From: 70-18 sp041691815
Lineage (GTDB): Bacteria; Pseudomonadota; Alphaproteobacteria; Acetobacterales; Acetobacteraceae
Direction of reading: 5' to 3'
DNA length: 45,600 bases
Assembly (NCBI GenBank): GCA_041691815.1
Contig: JBEPTZ010000021.1
Span: 1 to 45,600 of the forward strand
In this document: one piece after another, positions 5,465-13,516 of the stretch
Numbering within the stretch: the stretch's first letter is position 1
How the letters are laid out: each line of letters opens with the position of its first letter
The notes under the pieces: generated by a model
What the model saw: only the letters and a program-made list of their open reading frames with translations
Databases searched by the model: none
Told to the model about the DNA's origin: nothing
Position numbers and translations under genes: made by a program

Positions 5465-7911
5465 GATGCGGGTTCTCCGGCAAGGGGGCGGGCATGGGGA
5501 AACGTGAGGGCGCAGATCACATACAGCAGCAGGGCGGAGAGCAGAACCCGGTCGTAGCCGAATTCGAGCGAGGTGAGGTTGGCCAGCGGGGTGGAGACCA
5601 CGGAGAAGGCGCCGTTGAGGCCCCAGGCCCAGGGCAGGAAGCCGCCGGAGCCGGCGCGCTGCAGGCCGAGCGGGAATGGCAGGCCGAGGGCGATGGACAC
5701 CGGGGCGACCGCCAGCAGCACGATGGCGGCGCGCAGCGGCCAGGGCAAAGCCAGGCTGGCCAGCATCGCCGGTTGCAGGAAGCCGAGCAACAGCGCGCCC
5801 CAGATGACGATGACGCAGGCCGCCAGCCACATGCCGGTGCGCGGGTTGGCGAAGCGGTGGGCCAGCATGGCGCCGAGGCCGGAGAAGATCAGCATGCCGG
5901 TGAGCACCAGCGCGAAGCCGGAGGTGCGGTCGTTGAGGTAGAAGCTGGCGCGCTCGATGGCGAAGATCTCGATGAACAGGAAGCCGAGGCCGAGGGCGGC
6001 GAAGTAGATCACCGCGCGGATGGTGCCGCCGCCCGGGGCGCGCAGCCGGCGGTGGCCGGGCAGCATGCGGGCCAGCAGCGGCGCGGCGAGGACGATCAGC
6101 GCGATCACGATTGCTTGTGCCAGCACCGCGAGGTTGACCAGCGGGCCGATTTCCGCCTGCGGCAGGATTTCCAGGCGCTGCAGGATGGTGCCGAGATGGG
6201 AGAGGCGCAGCACCGCGTAGAACGACGGTCGGTCGTAGGTGATCGGGGCGAGGTTGAAGGCGCGGGCGGATTCGGTGGCATGGCCGAGCAGGATCGGCAG
6301 CGCCTCGTCGGCGATGGCGTCGTGCGGGCCGGCGCCGGAGGTGACCTGGCCGGCCTCGAAGGAGACCGCCGGGAGGTCGTTGTAGATGCCGGCGCGGGCG
6401 GCGGCGACGTCGATGCCGGGGTAGTAGCTGATATCGAACGAGCGGTCGTCGCAGAATTTGCGGGCGGCGGCGATCTCGGCGGCGGTGAACGGGGCGTTGG
6501 ACAGCAGCACGCGGACGTTCCAGGCGGACCGGTAGACCAGCACGTGCTGCTCCGGGTGGGGGTAGCCGGCGGCCAGCAGGGCGGCGCGGGCGGTGGCCAG
6601 CACGCGGACGGCGTAGGCGGGGAATTCGCGGATCGAGGCCGGGATGGAGACGATACCACCGGGTTTCAGCGCCCGCAGATAGGTGGTCAGCGCCTCGGCG
6701 GCGAAGGCACTGGTGTTGGCCTCGGCGGTGTCGAGGAAGTCGGCCGAGAGGTCGATGACGTCGAAGCCGGCCGGGTGGGCGGCGGCGGCGGCGATCGGGC
6801 TTTCACCGCCCAGCGTGACGCCGGGGCCGAAGGCGGCGGCCGGGGCCGGGCCGAGGCCGCTGCGCAGGGCGGCGCGCAGCACCGGTTCGGGTTCCAAGGC
6901 GAGGATTTGCGCGGCGCCGAGGGTGTGCAGCTCGCCGATGCGGAAGCCGCCGGAGGTGCCGGCCAGCAGCACGCTGGCGTGTGGGTGCAGGATATACGGC
7001 AAGGCGGCCAGGGTGGCCGGGGCGTAGGCGGTGTCGAGCGGGCCGGGCTTGGGAAGTGCTGCGATGCGGTTGCCGTCGCGGTAGAGGCCGAAGGCGGGCG
7101 GCGGGCCGGGCAGGTTCAGCATGCCGGCATTGTTGGTGAGGTCGGTGTCGACCCGCTCGGTGAAGTCGTCGAGCAGCAGGTAGAGGCCGCGCGGCGAGCG
7201 GTGCTCGGCGACCTCGTGGCTGCCGGGGACGTTGGAGGGGGCGTAGATCGCCTTGTATTCGTTGAAGCCGGCCTGGTCGTCGAGCAGCAGCAGGCCGGCG
7301 CCGGCCAGCAGCGCGACGCACGCGATCAGCAGCGGCAGGCGGCGGCGGAAGGCGGCGGCGGCCAGCGGCAGCAGCAGGCAGGGCACCAGGTGGAACGGGT
7401 GCACCACCGCCATCAGCGCCAGCACCGCCAGCGCGCCGAGGCCGGCGCCGGTGAGGTCGTAGCCGTAGACGCGGCCGATCTCGCGGTCGTGCAGGATGAA
7501 GAACAGGCTGACATAGAGGCCGGCCAGGAAGAAGAACGGCAGCAGCGCCGCGTAGTACAGCGCTATGTTCCACAACTGCGGCTCGAAGGTCGCCGGATTC
7601 TGCAATTGCAGCGGGTTGAACGGGTTGGTGGTGACGAAATGGAAGCCGATCGCGGCGGCGGCGATCAGCACTGGCGGCAGCCAGGCGAGCAGCGCCGGGC
7701 CGATGGCGGCGAAACGGTCCCGCGCCAGGGCGATCACCACGCCGGACAGCGCGAAACCGGCCAGCACGATGGAGATCACCCAGTAGCCGTATTCCGACCA
7801 TTTCGCGACCGCGAAGTAGCGGGTCAGCGCGATCTCAAAGCCGACGGTGGCCAGCGAGACCAGAAACAGCGGCAGCAGTTCCAGCGCCCGGGCCGGGCGG
7901 TTCAACGCCAT
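5461..7911 (-). CDS. Multi-pass membrane protein with spermidine-synthase-like domain
   Basis: An 816-residue protein with three parts: about six to seven N-terminal membrane segments (residues 10-230), a soluble domain (about 270-580) and about seven C-terminal membrane segments. The soluble part contains VLLAGTSGGFRIGELHTLGA and ILALEPEP, which match the nucleotide-binding glycine loop and acidic residue of aminopropyltransferase/SAM enzymes. FDVIDLSADF follows as in spermidine synthases. Family members of this kind are membrane proteins of uncertain substrate. The ATG at 7911 overlaps the upstream hydrolase by 10 bases, and the stop overlaps the methyltransferase start. The three genes are probably cotranscribed. 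Confidence 0.85.
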   Translation of the reverse strand: MALNRPARALELLPLFLVSLATVGFEIALTRYFAVAKWSEYGYWVISIVLAGFALSGVVIALARDRFAAIGPALLAWLPPVLIAAAAIGFHFVTTNPFNPLQLQNPATFEPQLWNIALYYAALLPFFFLAGLYVSLFFILHDREIGRVYGYDLTGAGLGALAVLALMAVVHPFHLVPCLLLPLAAAAFRRRLPLLIACVALLAGAGLLLLDDQAGFNEYKAIYAPSNVPGSHEVAEHRSPRGLYLLLDDFTERVDTDLTNNAGMLNLPGPPPAFGLYRDGNRIAALPKPGPLDTAYAPATLAALPYILHPHASVLLAGTSGGFRIGELHTLGAAQILALEPEPVLRAALRSGLGPAPAAAFGPGVTLGGESPIAAAAAHPAGFDVIDLSADFLDTAEANTSAFAAEALTTYLRALKPGGIVSIPASIREFPAYAVRVLATARAALLAAGYPHPEQHVLVYRSAWNVRVLLSNAPFTAAEIAAARKFCDDRSFDISYYPGIDVAAARAGIYNDLPAVSFEAGQVTSGAGPHDAIADEALPILLGHATESARAFNLAPITYDRPSFYAVLRLSHLGTILQRLEILPQAEIGPLVNLAVLAQAIVIALIVLAAPLLARMLPGHRRLRAPGGGTIRAVIYFAALGLGFLFIEIFAIERASFYLNDRTSGFALVLTGMLIFSGLGAMLAHRFANPRTGMWLAACVIVIWGALLLGFLQPAMLASLALPWPLRAAIVLLAVAPVSIALGLPFPLGLQRAGSGGFLPWAWGLNGAFSVVSTPLANLTSLEFGYDRVLLSALLLYVICALTFPHARPLAGEPAS

Positions 7912-8777
7912 ACGCGCTGCCGGATGAAGCTGGCGAGGCGGGTGTTGAAGCGGGATGCATCGTCGACAAACAGTGCGTGGCCGACATCGTGCAGCACCAC
8001 GGTCTCGGCGTCCGGATGGTTGGCGGCGAGGTTGGCGGCCTGGCCGGCGAGTTTTGGGCGGACGATATAGAGGATCGGCTTGTGCGTCGCGTAAATGGCG
8101 GCTTTCCAATAGGTTCGCGGCACCGGATAGGCGAGCAGCGCGTCGGCGGCCGGCTCCGGGGTGCGCAGTGCGGCGTGGGTCAGGCGGTCGAGCCAGGGGG
8201 CGGGCTGCGGATGGGCGAACATGCCGCGGACGAAATTGCGCATCATCACCGGGCGCGGCAGTTTGGGGCCGGCGTGGTAGGGGATGCGGGACGGGGTCGG
8301 CGGCGGGTTCTCGCCGACCGAATTGTCGATCAGCACCAGCCCGGCGAGCCGGGCGTCGCCGTGGCTGTGGACATAGGCCAGCGCGTCCAGCACGCCGAGC
8401 GACCAGCCGACCAGCAGCACCGGCTGACCGCCGAGGGCTGCGAGCAGTTCGGCGATGTCCTGGCCGCGGCGGGTCTGGTCGTAGCCGGTGGCGGCGATCT
8501 GGCTATCGCCCTGGCCGCGCGGGTCGAAGGCGATGACCCGGTAGGTGCGGGAGAAATAGGCGATCTGCCGACTCCAGATCCAGGCCGGCATGGTCCAGCC
8601 GGGGACCAGGACGATGGTGTGGGCGTTCGGCGGGCCAGCCGTGGTGTAATGCAGGCGGACGCCGTCCGAGGTGAGGAAGAAGCGGTCCTTCGGCGCCGGC
8701 GCGGACGCGGCCGCAGCCTGGGGCGCGCGGAGGGCGACTCCGGCCAGAATCGCTGCAAGGGCTGCCCGTCTGTGCAT
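7902..8777 (-). CDS. Alpha/beta hydrolase, probably exported
   Basis: A 291-residue alpha/beta hydrolase. The nucleophile elbow GWSLG places Ser at about 126. VLVPGWTMPAWIW forms the oxyanion loop, FDPRGQGDS follows strand 4, and DVGHALFVDD near the C-terminus supplies the catalytic His. The N-terminus MHRRAALAAILAGVALRAPQAAAA resembles a signal peptide with a twin Arg, so it probably acts in the periplasm. It is the first gene of the overlapping three-gene minus-strand operon with the membrane aminopropyltransferase-like protein and the exported PCMT. Substrate unknown. Confidence 0.88.
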   Translation of the reverse strand: MHRRAALAAILAGVALRAPQAAAASAPAPKDRFFLTSDGVRLHYTTAGPPNAHTIVLVPGWTMPAWIWSRQIAYFSRTYRVIAFDPRGQGDSQIAATGYDQTRRGQDIAELLAALGGQPVLLVGWSLGVLDALAYVHSHGDARLAGLVLIDNSVGENPPPTPSRIPYHAGPKLPRPVMMRNFVRGMFAHPQPAPWLDRLTHAALRTPEPAADALLAYPVPRTYWKAAIYATHKPILYIVRPKLAGQAANLAANHPDAETVVLHDVGHALFVDDASRFNTRLASFIRQRVWR

Positions 8778-8831
8778 GGCGTCAACTGCCTTGCCGGCTG
8801 TTATGCTGTCAACCAAACTCCTGCGGTGCCG

Positions 8832-9011
8832 ATGATGCCCGACGATCCCGAGCCGCCTTCCCGCCGCAACGCGCTGCTCGCCATGGTGGCGATCCTGCTG
8901 CTGGTGCTGGGCGGCATCTGGCTGGCGCGGGTGCTGCACGACAGCGGCCGGCTGGAGGATTGCCTGATGGCCGGGCGGCGCAACTGCACGGTGATCCACG
9001 GCACGCCGTGA
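8832..9011 (+). CDS. Small single-span membrane protein
   Basis: A 59-codon frame (ATG 8832 or 8835) gives MMPDDPEPPSRRN, one hydrophobic helix (ALLAMVAILLLVLGGIWLA), then LHDSGRLEDCLMAGRRNCTVI. The (E/Q)DCxMxGRxNC tail recalls a short conserved protein of Rhodospirillales and Rhizobiales with unknown function. Its two Cys are spaced for a disulfide outside the membrane. It is divergent from the alpha/beta hydrolase and lies 111 bases before the ABC-transporter operon, which may share its promoter. Confidence 0.7.
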   Translation: MMPDDPEPPSRRNALLAMVAILLLVLGGIWLARVLHDSGRLEDCLMAGRRNCTVIHGTP

Positions 9012-9122
9012 CGCCGCAGGATTATGCGGCAAACTGTAACACTCCTGTTGCGAAACGCCGCGCGCTGCGCTCCACTGTGGCCACGGCCCGTACCGAGGCC
9101 GGCGCAGGAGGAGAGACCAAGC

Positions 9123-10163
9123 ATGACCCGATATCTGGCGGCCCGGCTGCTGGCGGTGGCGGTGGGCGCATTCGCGATGTCCGGCGTCGCCAAGCCGGCG
9201 GCCGCCGAGGGCACCGTCGTCGTCTATTGCGGTGTCGACGAGAAATGGTGCCGCGGCATGATGACCGCGTTCACCAAGCAGACCGGCGTTACCGCCGAGA
9301 TGACCCGGCAGAGCAGCGGCGAGATCTACGCGCGGCTGCGGGCCGAGAAGGATAATCCGCGCGGCGACGTGTGGTGGGGCGGCACCGGCGACCCGCATCT
9401 GCAGGCGGCCGAGGAAAAGCTGACCGAGGAATACAAATCACCCAGCCTGGAGAAACTGCGCGACTGGGCGCAGCGGCAGGCGGCGCGGTCGCACTACCGC
9501 ACCGTGGGCATCTACATGGGCGCGCTGGGCTTCGGCTATAACACGGAGGAGATGGCGCGGCGCAAGCTGACCCCGCCGGCCTGCTGGGCGGACCTGACCA
9601 AGCCGGAATTCAAGGGCGAGGTGCAGGTGGCCGACCCGAACTCGTCGGGCACCTCGTACACCATGCTGGCGACCATGGTGCAGTTGCTCGGCGAGGACCA
9701 GGCGTTCGACTACCTCAAGAAGCTCAACGTCAACGTCAACGAATACACCAAGAGCGGCGCGGCGCCGGCGATGGCGACCGGCCAGGGCGAGACGCTGATC
9801 GGCATCGCCTTCCAGCACGACGTGGTGATGGTGGCGCTGCAGCATAAGCCGGTGAAGGTGGTGTCGCCGTGCGAGGGCACCGGGTTCGAGATCGGCTCGA
9901 TGAGCCTGGTGAAGGGCGGGCCGCACCCGAAGGAGGCGAAGATTTTCTACGAGTGGGCGCTGAGCGCCGGCGCGCAGGGGATCGCACCGCAATTCGGCAG
10001 CTATCAGGTGTCGTCCAATGCCGCGGTGGCGCCGGCCAAGGAGTCGCCGGACCTCAGCAAGATCAAGCTGATCGACTATGACTTCGCCAAATACGGCTCG
10101 ACCGCCGAGCGGACCCGGCTGCTGTCGCGCTGGACCCGCGAGGTGAAGGGCGCGGCGCGCTGA
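9123..10163 (+). CDS. ABC transporter substrate-binding protein (family 1, Fe3+/phosphonate type)
   Basis: A 346-residue periplasmic binding protein. The start ATG follows a strong GGAGGAG site. A signal peptide ends near PAAAEG (about residue 30). The mature protein begins TVVVYCGVDEKWCRGMMTAFTKQTG, typical of the AfuA/FbpA and 2-aminoethylphosphonate-type family. DVWWGGTGDPHLQA and IAFQHDVVM line the usual ligand cleft. The same operon encodes a fused permease and an ATPase, so it is a complete importer. The ligand, ferric ion, phosphonate or another anion, cannot be read from the sequence. The downstream TPP enzyme suggests an organic substrate. Confidence 0.88.
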   Translation: MTRYLAARLLAVAVGAFAMSGVAKPAAAEGTVVVYCGVDEKWCRGMMTAFTKQTGVTAEMTRQSSGEIYARLRAEKDNPRGDVWWGGTGDPHLQAAEEKLTEEYKSPSLEKLRDWAQRQAARSHYRTVGIYMGALGFGYNTEEMARRKLTPPACWADLTKPEFKGEVQVADPNSSGTSYTMLATMVQLLGEDQAFDYLKKLNVNVNEYTKSGAAPAMATGQGETLIGIAFQHDVVMVALQHKPVKVVSPCEGTGFEIGSMSLVKGGPHPKEAKIFYEWALSAGAQGIAPQFGSYQVSSNAAVAPAKESPDLSKIKLIDYDFAKYGSTAERTRLLSRWTREVKGAAR

Positions 10164-10168
10164 GCGCT

Positions 10169-12352
10169 TTGCTGATGCAGGCAAGCACGGGCCGGCCAGC
10201 ACCGAGCCGGCCCCTGCTGGGCTGGTTGGTGCTGGCCGCTGCGGCGGTGCTGCTGCTGCCGTGGTACGGGCTGGAGCATCCGCTGCGGGCGGTGTTCGAG
10301 GGCCAGGCGCAGGCACGGCCGGTGCTGTGGCAGGGGCTGGCCGGCGGGCGGGCGTGGCTGCTGCCGCTGCTGGTGCTGCCGGTGCTGGGGCTGTGGGCGG
10401 CGTGGCGGCGGCAGCCGAGGCTGCTGGTGACAGCCGCGCTGCTGGGGCTCGGCTGGATGGTCGGCGAGGCGCTGGCGGTCACCCTGCATGGCTGGGGCTA
10501 TGGCTGGCTGACCGCGCTGTTCGGGCCGGGGCCGAAGCAGGCGGCGCTGGGCTGGGGGGCGCTGGCCTATGCGCTGGCCGGCGTGGCGCTGCTGGCGCAG
10601 GGGCTGGCGCGACTCGGCTGGCTGCGCGGCGACGCCTTCGTGCTGGGGGCGATCCTGGGGCTGGCGGCAGCCCTGGTGGTGTTCGTCGGCTGGCCGGTGT
10701 CCGTCGTGCTGGTGTCGGCGGTGCGCGACAATAACGGCGCCTTCGCACCGGAAATGCTGGCCGCCAAGCTGTTCGACCGCACGATATGGGGGCTGGATTG
10801 CCTGGCCGGCGGGCGCAGTTGTGGGGTGGCGTGGAACACCCTGGCGCTGGCGCTGATCGTCGGCGTGCTGTCCACCCTGCTCGGGCTGGCCACCGCATTG
10901 CTGGCGCTGCGCACCCGGTTTCCCGCCAAGGGGCTGCTGCGGATTCTGTCGCTGCTGCCGGTGATCACGCCGCCATTCGTGATCGGGCTGGCGCTGATCC
11001 TGATGTTCGGGCGCGGCGGCTTCATCACCACCTTCCTGGCGGTGCATTTCGACATTCCGCGCAGCCGCTGGCTGTACGGCCTGCCGGGGGTGGCGATCGC
11101 CCAGGTGCTGGCGTTCACGCCGATCGCCTTCCTGGTGCTGGCCGGGCTGGTGCAGGGCGTGGCGCCGAGCATGGAGGAGGCGGCGCAGACGCTGCGGGCG
11201 TCGCGCTGGCATGTGTTCCGCACCGTCACCTGGCCGCTGATCCGGCCGGGGCTGGCCAATGCGTTCCTGGTGGCGTTCATCGAGAGCCTGGCGGATTTCG
11301 GCAATCCGCTGGTGCTGGGCGGCAACTACAACGTGCTGTCGACCGACATCTTCTTCGCCGTGGTGGGGGCGGCGCATGACCAGGGGCGGGCGGCGGTGCT
11401 GGCGCTGGTGCTGCTGGCGTTCACGCTCGGCGCCTTCGTGGTGCAGCAGCGCTGGGTGGGCGAGGCCGGCTATACCACCGTTACCGGCAAGGGCGAGGGC
11501 GGCATCTCGCCTCCCCTGCCCGGCTGGCTGGGGGCGGCGTGCTACGGCACGGTGCTGCCGTGGCTGGGGTTCACCGTGGTGGTCTACGCGATCATCCTGG
11601 CCGGCGGGTTCGTCGCCGATATCGGCCGCGACAACACGCCGAGCCTGCAATATTTCTGGACCGCGTTCTCGGTGGAGCGCGGCGTTGGCGGCTGGTTCCT
11701 CAGCGGTTCCGGCTGGAGTTCGCTGATCACCACGATGGAACTGGCGCTGGTGGCGATGCCGATCACCGCCGCATTGGGCATTCTGGCGGCGTGGCTGCTG
11801 GCGCGGCAGCGCTTCGCCGGGCGCGGGGTGTTCGAGGTGCTGGCTATGATGAGTTTCGCCATCCCAGGCACGGTGATCGGCGTCAGTTATATCCTGGCGT
11901 TCAACGTGCCGCCGCTGGAACTGACCGGGACGGCGGCGATCCTGGTGCTGTCCTTCGTGTTTCGTAATATGCCGGTGGGAATTCGCGCCGGGCTGGCCAG
12001 CCTGGGGCAGATCGACCGCAGCCTGGACGAGGCCTCGCTGACCTTGCGCGCCAACAGCCTGCGCACGCTCCGGCTGGTGATCCTGCCGATATTGCGGCCG
12101 GCGATCATCGCTGCCCTGGTCTACAGCTTCGTGCGGGCGGTGACGGCGGTCAGTGCGGTGATCTTTCTCACCACGGCGCAGTATAATCTGGCCACGGTGT
12201 ATATCGTCGGCCGGGCGGAGATCGGCGAATACGGGCTGGCGCTGGTGTATTCGGCGGTGCTGATCCTGGTGATGGTCGGCGTGCTGGTGGCGATCCGCGC
12301 CGTCGTCGGCGAACAGGCGCTGGGCCGGCGCAACATGATGGGACAGCCATGA
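10169..12352 (+). CDS. Fused double ABC permease (FbpB-like)
   Basis: A 727-residue inner-membrane protein with two BPD-type permease domains in one chain, as in FbpB/AfuB importers. The coupling (EAA) loops are visible as EEAAQTLRASRWHVFRTV (about 330-350) and DEASLTLRANSLRTLRLV (about 620-640), both followed by P-x-I/L-R-P. Additional N-terminal helices precede domain one. TTG 10169 and ATG 10175 are both possible starts, five and eleven bases after the binding-protein stop. The stop overlaps the ATPase ATG by four bases, so expression is coupled. Confidence 0.9.
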   Translation: MLMQASTGRPAPSRPLLGWLVLAAAAVLLLPWYGLEHPLRAVFEGQAQARPVLWQGLAGGRAWLLPLLVLPVLGLWAAWRRQPRLLVTAALLGLGWMVGEALAVTLHGWGYGWLTALFGPGPKQAALGWGALAYALAGVALLAQGLARLGWLRGDAFVLGAILGLAAALVVFVGWPVSVVLVSAVRDNNGAFAPEMLAAKLFDRTIWGLDCLAGGRSCGVAWNTLALALIVGVLSTLLGLATALLALRTRFPAKGLLRILSLLPVITPPFVIGLALILMFGRGGFITTFLAVHFDIPRSRWLYGLPGVAIAQVLAFTPIAFLVLAGLVQGVAPSMEEAAQTLRASRWHVFRTVTWPLIRPGLANAFLVAFIESLADFGNPLVLGGNYNVLSTDIFFAVVGAAHDQGRAAVLALVLLAFTLGAFVVQQRWVGEAGYTTVTGKGEGGISPPLPGWLGAACYGTVLPWLGFTVVVYAIILAGGFVADIGRDNTPSLQYFWTAFSVERGVGGWFLSGSGWSSLITTMELALVAMPITAALGILAAWLLARQRFAGRGVFEVLAMMSFAIPGTVIGVSYILAFNVPPLELTGTAAILVLSFVFRNMPVGIRAGLASLGQIDRSLDEASLTLRANSLRTLRLVILPILRPAIIAALVYSFVRAVTAVSAVIFLTTAQYNLATVYIVGRAEIGEYGLALVYSAVLILVMVGVLVAIRAVVGEQALGRRNMMGQP

Positions 12353-13449
12353 GCGCTACCGCTACAGCCGCCGAGGCGGCAACCGTCGAGTTTCGTGGCG
12401 TCACCAAGCGCTACGGCGCCTATCCGGCGGTGGACGACATCAGCTTCAGCATCGCCCGCGGCACGCTGGTGACGCTGCTGGGGCCATCCGGCTGCGGCAA
12501 GACCACCACGCTGCGGCTGATCGCTGGGCTGGAGATGGCCAGCGCCGGGCGCATCCTGATCGGCGGCGAGGACGTGACCAACCTGTCCGCCGCGTCGCGC
12601 GACGTGTCGATGGTGTTCCAGTCCTACGCGCTGTTTCCGCATATGACGGTGCTGCAGAATGTCTGCTACGGGCTGCTGGCCTCCGGCGTGAAGCAGCGGG
12701 CGGCCGAGACGCAGGCGCGGGCCAAGCTGGAGACCGTGGGGCTGACCGGGCTGGAGGCACGGCGGCCGAGCGAACTCTCGGGCGGGCAGCAGCAGCGGGT
12801 GGCGGTGGCGCGGGCGATCGTGCTGGAGCCGAAGGTACTGCTGTTCGACGAGCCGCTCTCTAACCTCGATGCCAGGCTGCGGCGGCATGTGCGCGACGAA
12901 ATCCGCGCGCTACAGCAGGAGCTGGCGCTCACCGTGGTGTATGTGACGCATGACCAGGAGGAGGCGCTGGCGGTCTCCGACCGGATCATCGTGATGGGGC
13001 AGGCGCGGATCGCCCAGGACGGCACGCCGCGCGAGCTGTACGAGCAGCCGGCCAGCCGGTTCGTGGCGGATTTCATCGGCAACGCCAACCTGCTGCCGGT
13101 GGTGCTGGCCGGGCGCGAGGGGGCGATGGCGCGGGTGACGCTGGGCGGGGTGCAGTTGCTGCTGGCGCATCACGGGGCGGCCGACGGGCCGGCAGTGCTG
13201 GCGGTGCGGCCGAACGCGGTGCGGCTGCTGCCGCTGGTGGCAGGCTCCGGCGTGGTCGGCGCCAGCCTAACCGGTGTGGTGCGCAAGGCGGCCTATCTCG
13301 GCGGCCATATGGAATACGAGGTGGCGCTGGAGGGCCTGGCCGAGCCGGTGTTCGTGACCAGCACCGAGGTCGCCGGGCCGCTGCATGCCGGGGCGGCGGT
13401 GCGCGCGGCGTTCGACGGGTCCGGCCTGGCGCTGGTGCCACCGGACTGA
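12349..13449 (+). CDS. ABC transporter ATP-binding protein (FbpC/PotA type)
   Basis: A 366-residue ATPase. Walker A GPSGCGKTT is at 45-53, the Q-loop at MVFQSY (about 89-93), the signature LSGGQQQR at 143-150, Walker B LLFDEP at about 164-169 and H-loop His at 201. The C-terminal ~120 residues form a TOBE-type regulatory domain, as in FbpC, PotA and MalK-class ATPases. It energises the fused permease encoded immediately upstream with an ATGA overlap. Confidence 0.95.
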   Translation: MSATATAAEAATVEFRGVTKRYGAYPAVDDISFSIARGTLVTLLGPSGCGKTTTLRLIAGLEMASAGRILIGGEDVTNLSAASRDVSMVFQSYALFPHMTVLQNVCYGLLASGVKQRAAETQARAKLETVGLTGLEARRPSELSGGQQQRVAVARAIVLEPKVLLFDEPLSNLDARLRRHVRDEIRALQQELALTVVYVTHDQEEALAVSDRIIVMGQARIAQDGTPRELYEQPASRFVADFIGNANLLPVVLAGREGAMARVTLGGVQLLLAHHGAADGPAVLAVRPNAVRLLPLVAGSGVVGASLTGVVRKAAYLGGHMEYEVALEGLAEPVFVTSTEVAGPLHAGAAVRAAFDGSGLALVPPD

Positions 13450-13516
13450 GGCGGCTTGTCGCCCCCTGCGGCCCGCCCTAGGCTCGTATCGGCAGCACGC
13501 TCTGGGAGGGGCAGAC

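Noticed and set aside
5494..8070. Long open frame (858 codons) on the plus strand opposite the membrane protein gene
   Set aside because: Its product is a Gly/Gln/Glu-rich low-complexity string with no motif. It mirrors the codon bias of the true minus-strand gene, which has clear membrane segments and a SAM loop.
10076..11650. 524-codon minus-strand frame opposite the fused permease
   Set aside because: His/Gln/Arg-rich shadow translation. The plus-strand permease has both EAA loops and four-base coupling to the ATPase.
9123..13449. Assignment as a ferric-iron transporter
   Set aside because: The fold family also imports phosphonates and other anions. No iron-box or siderophore gene is nearby, and the operon ends in a TPP enzyme.
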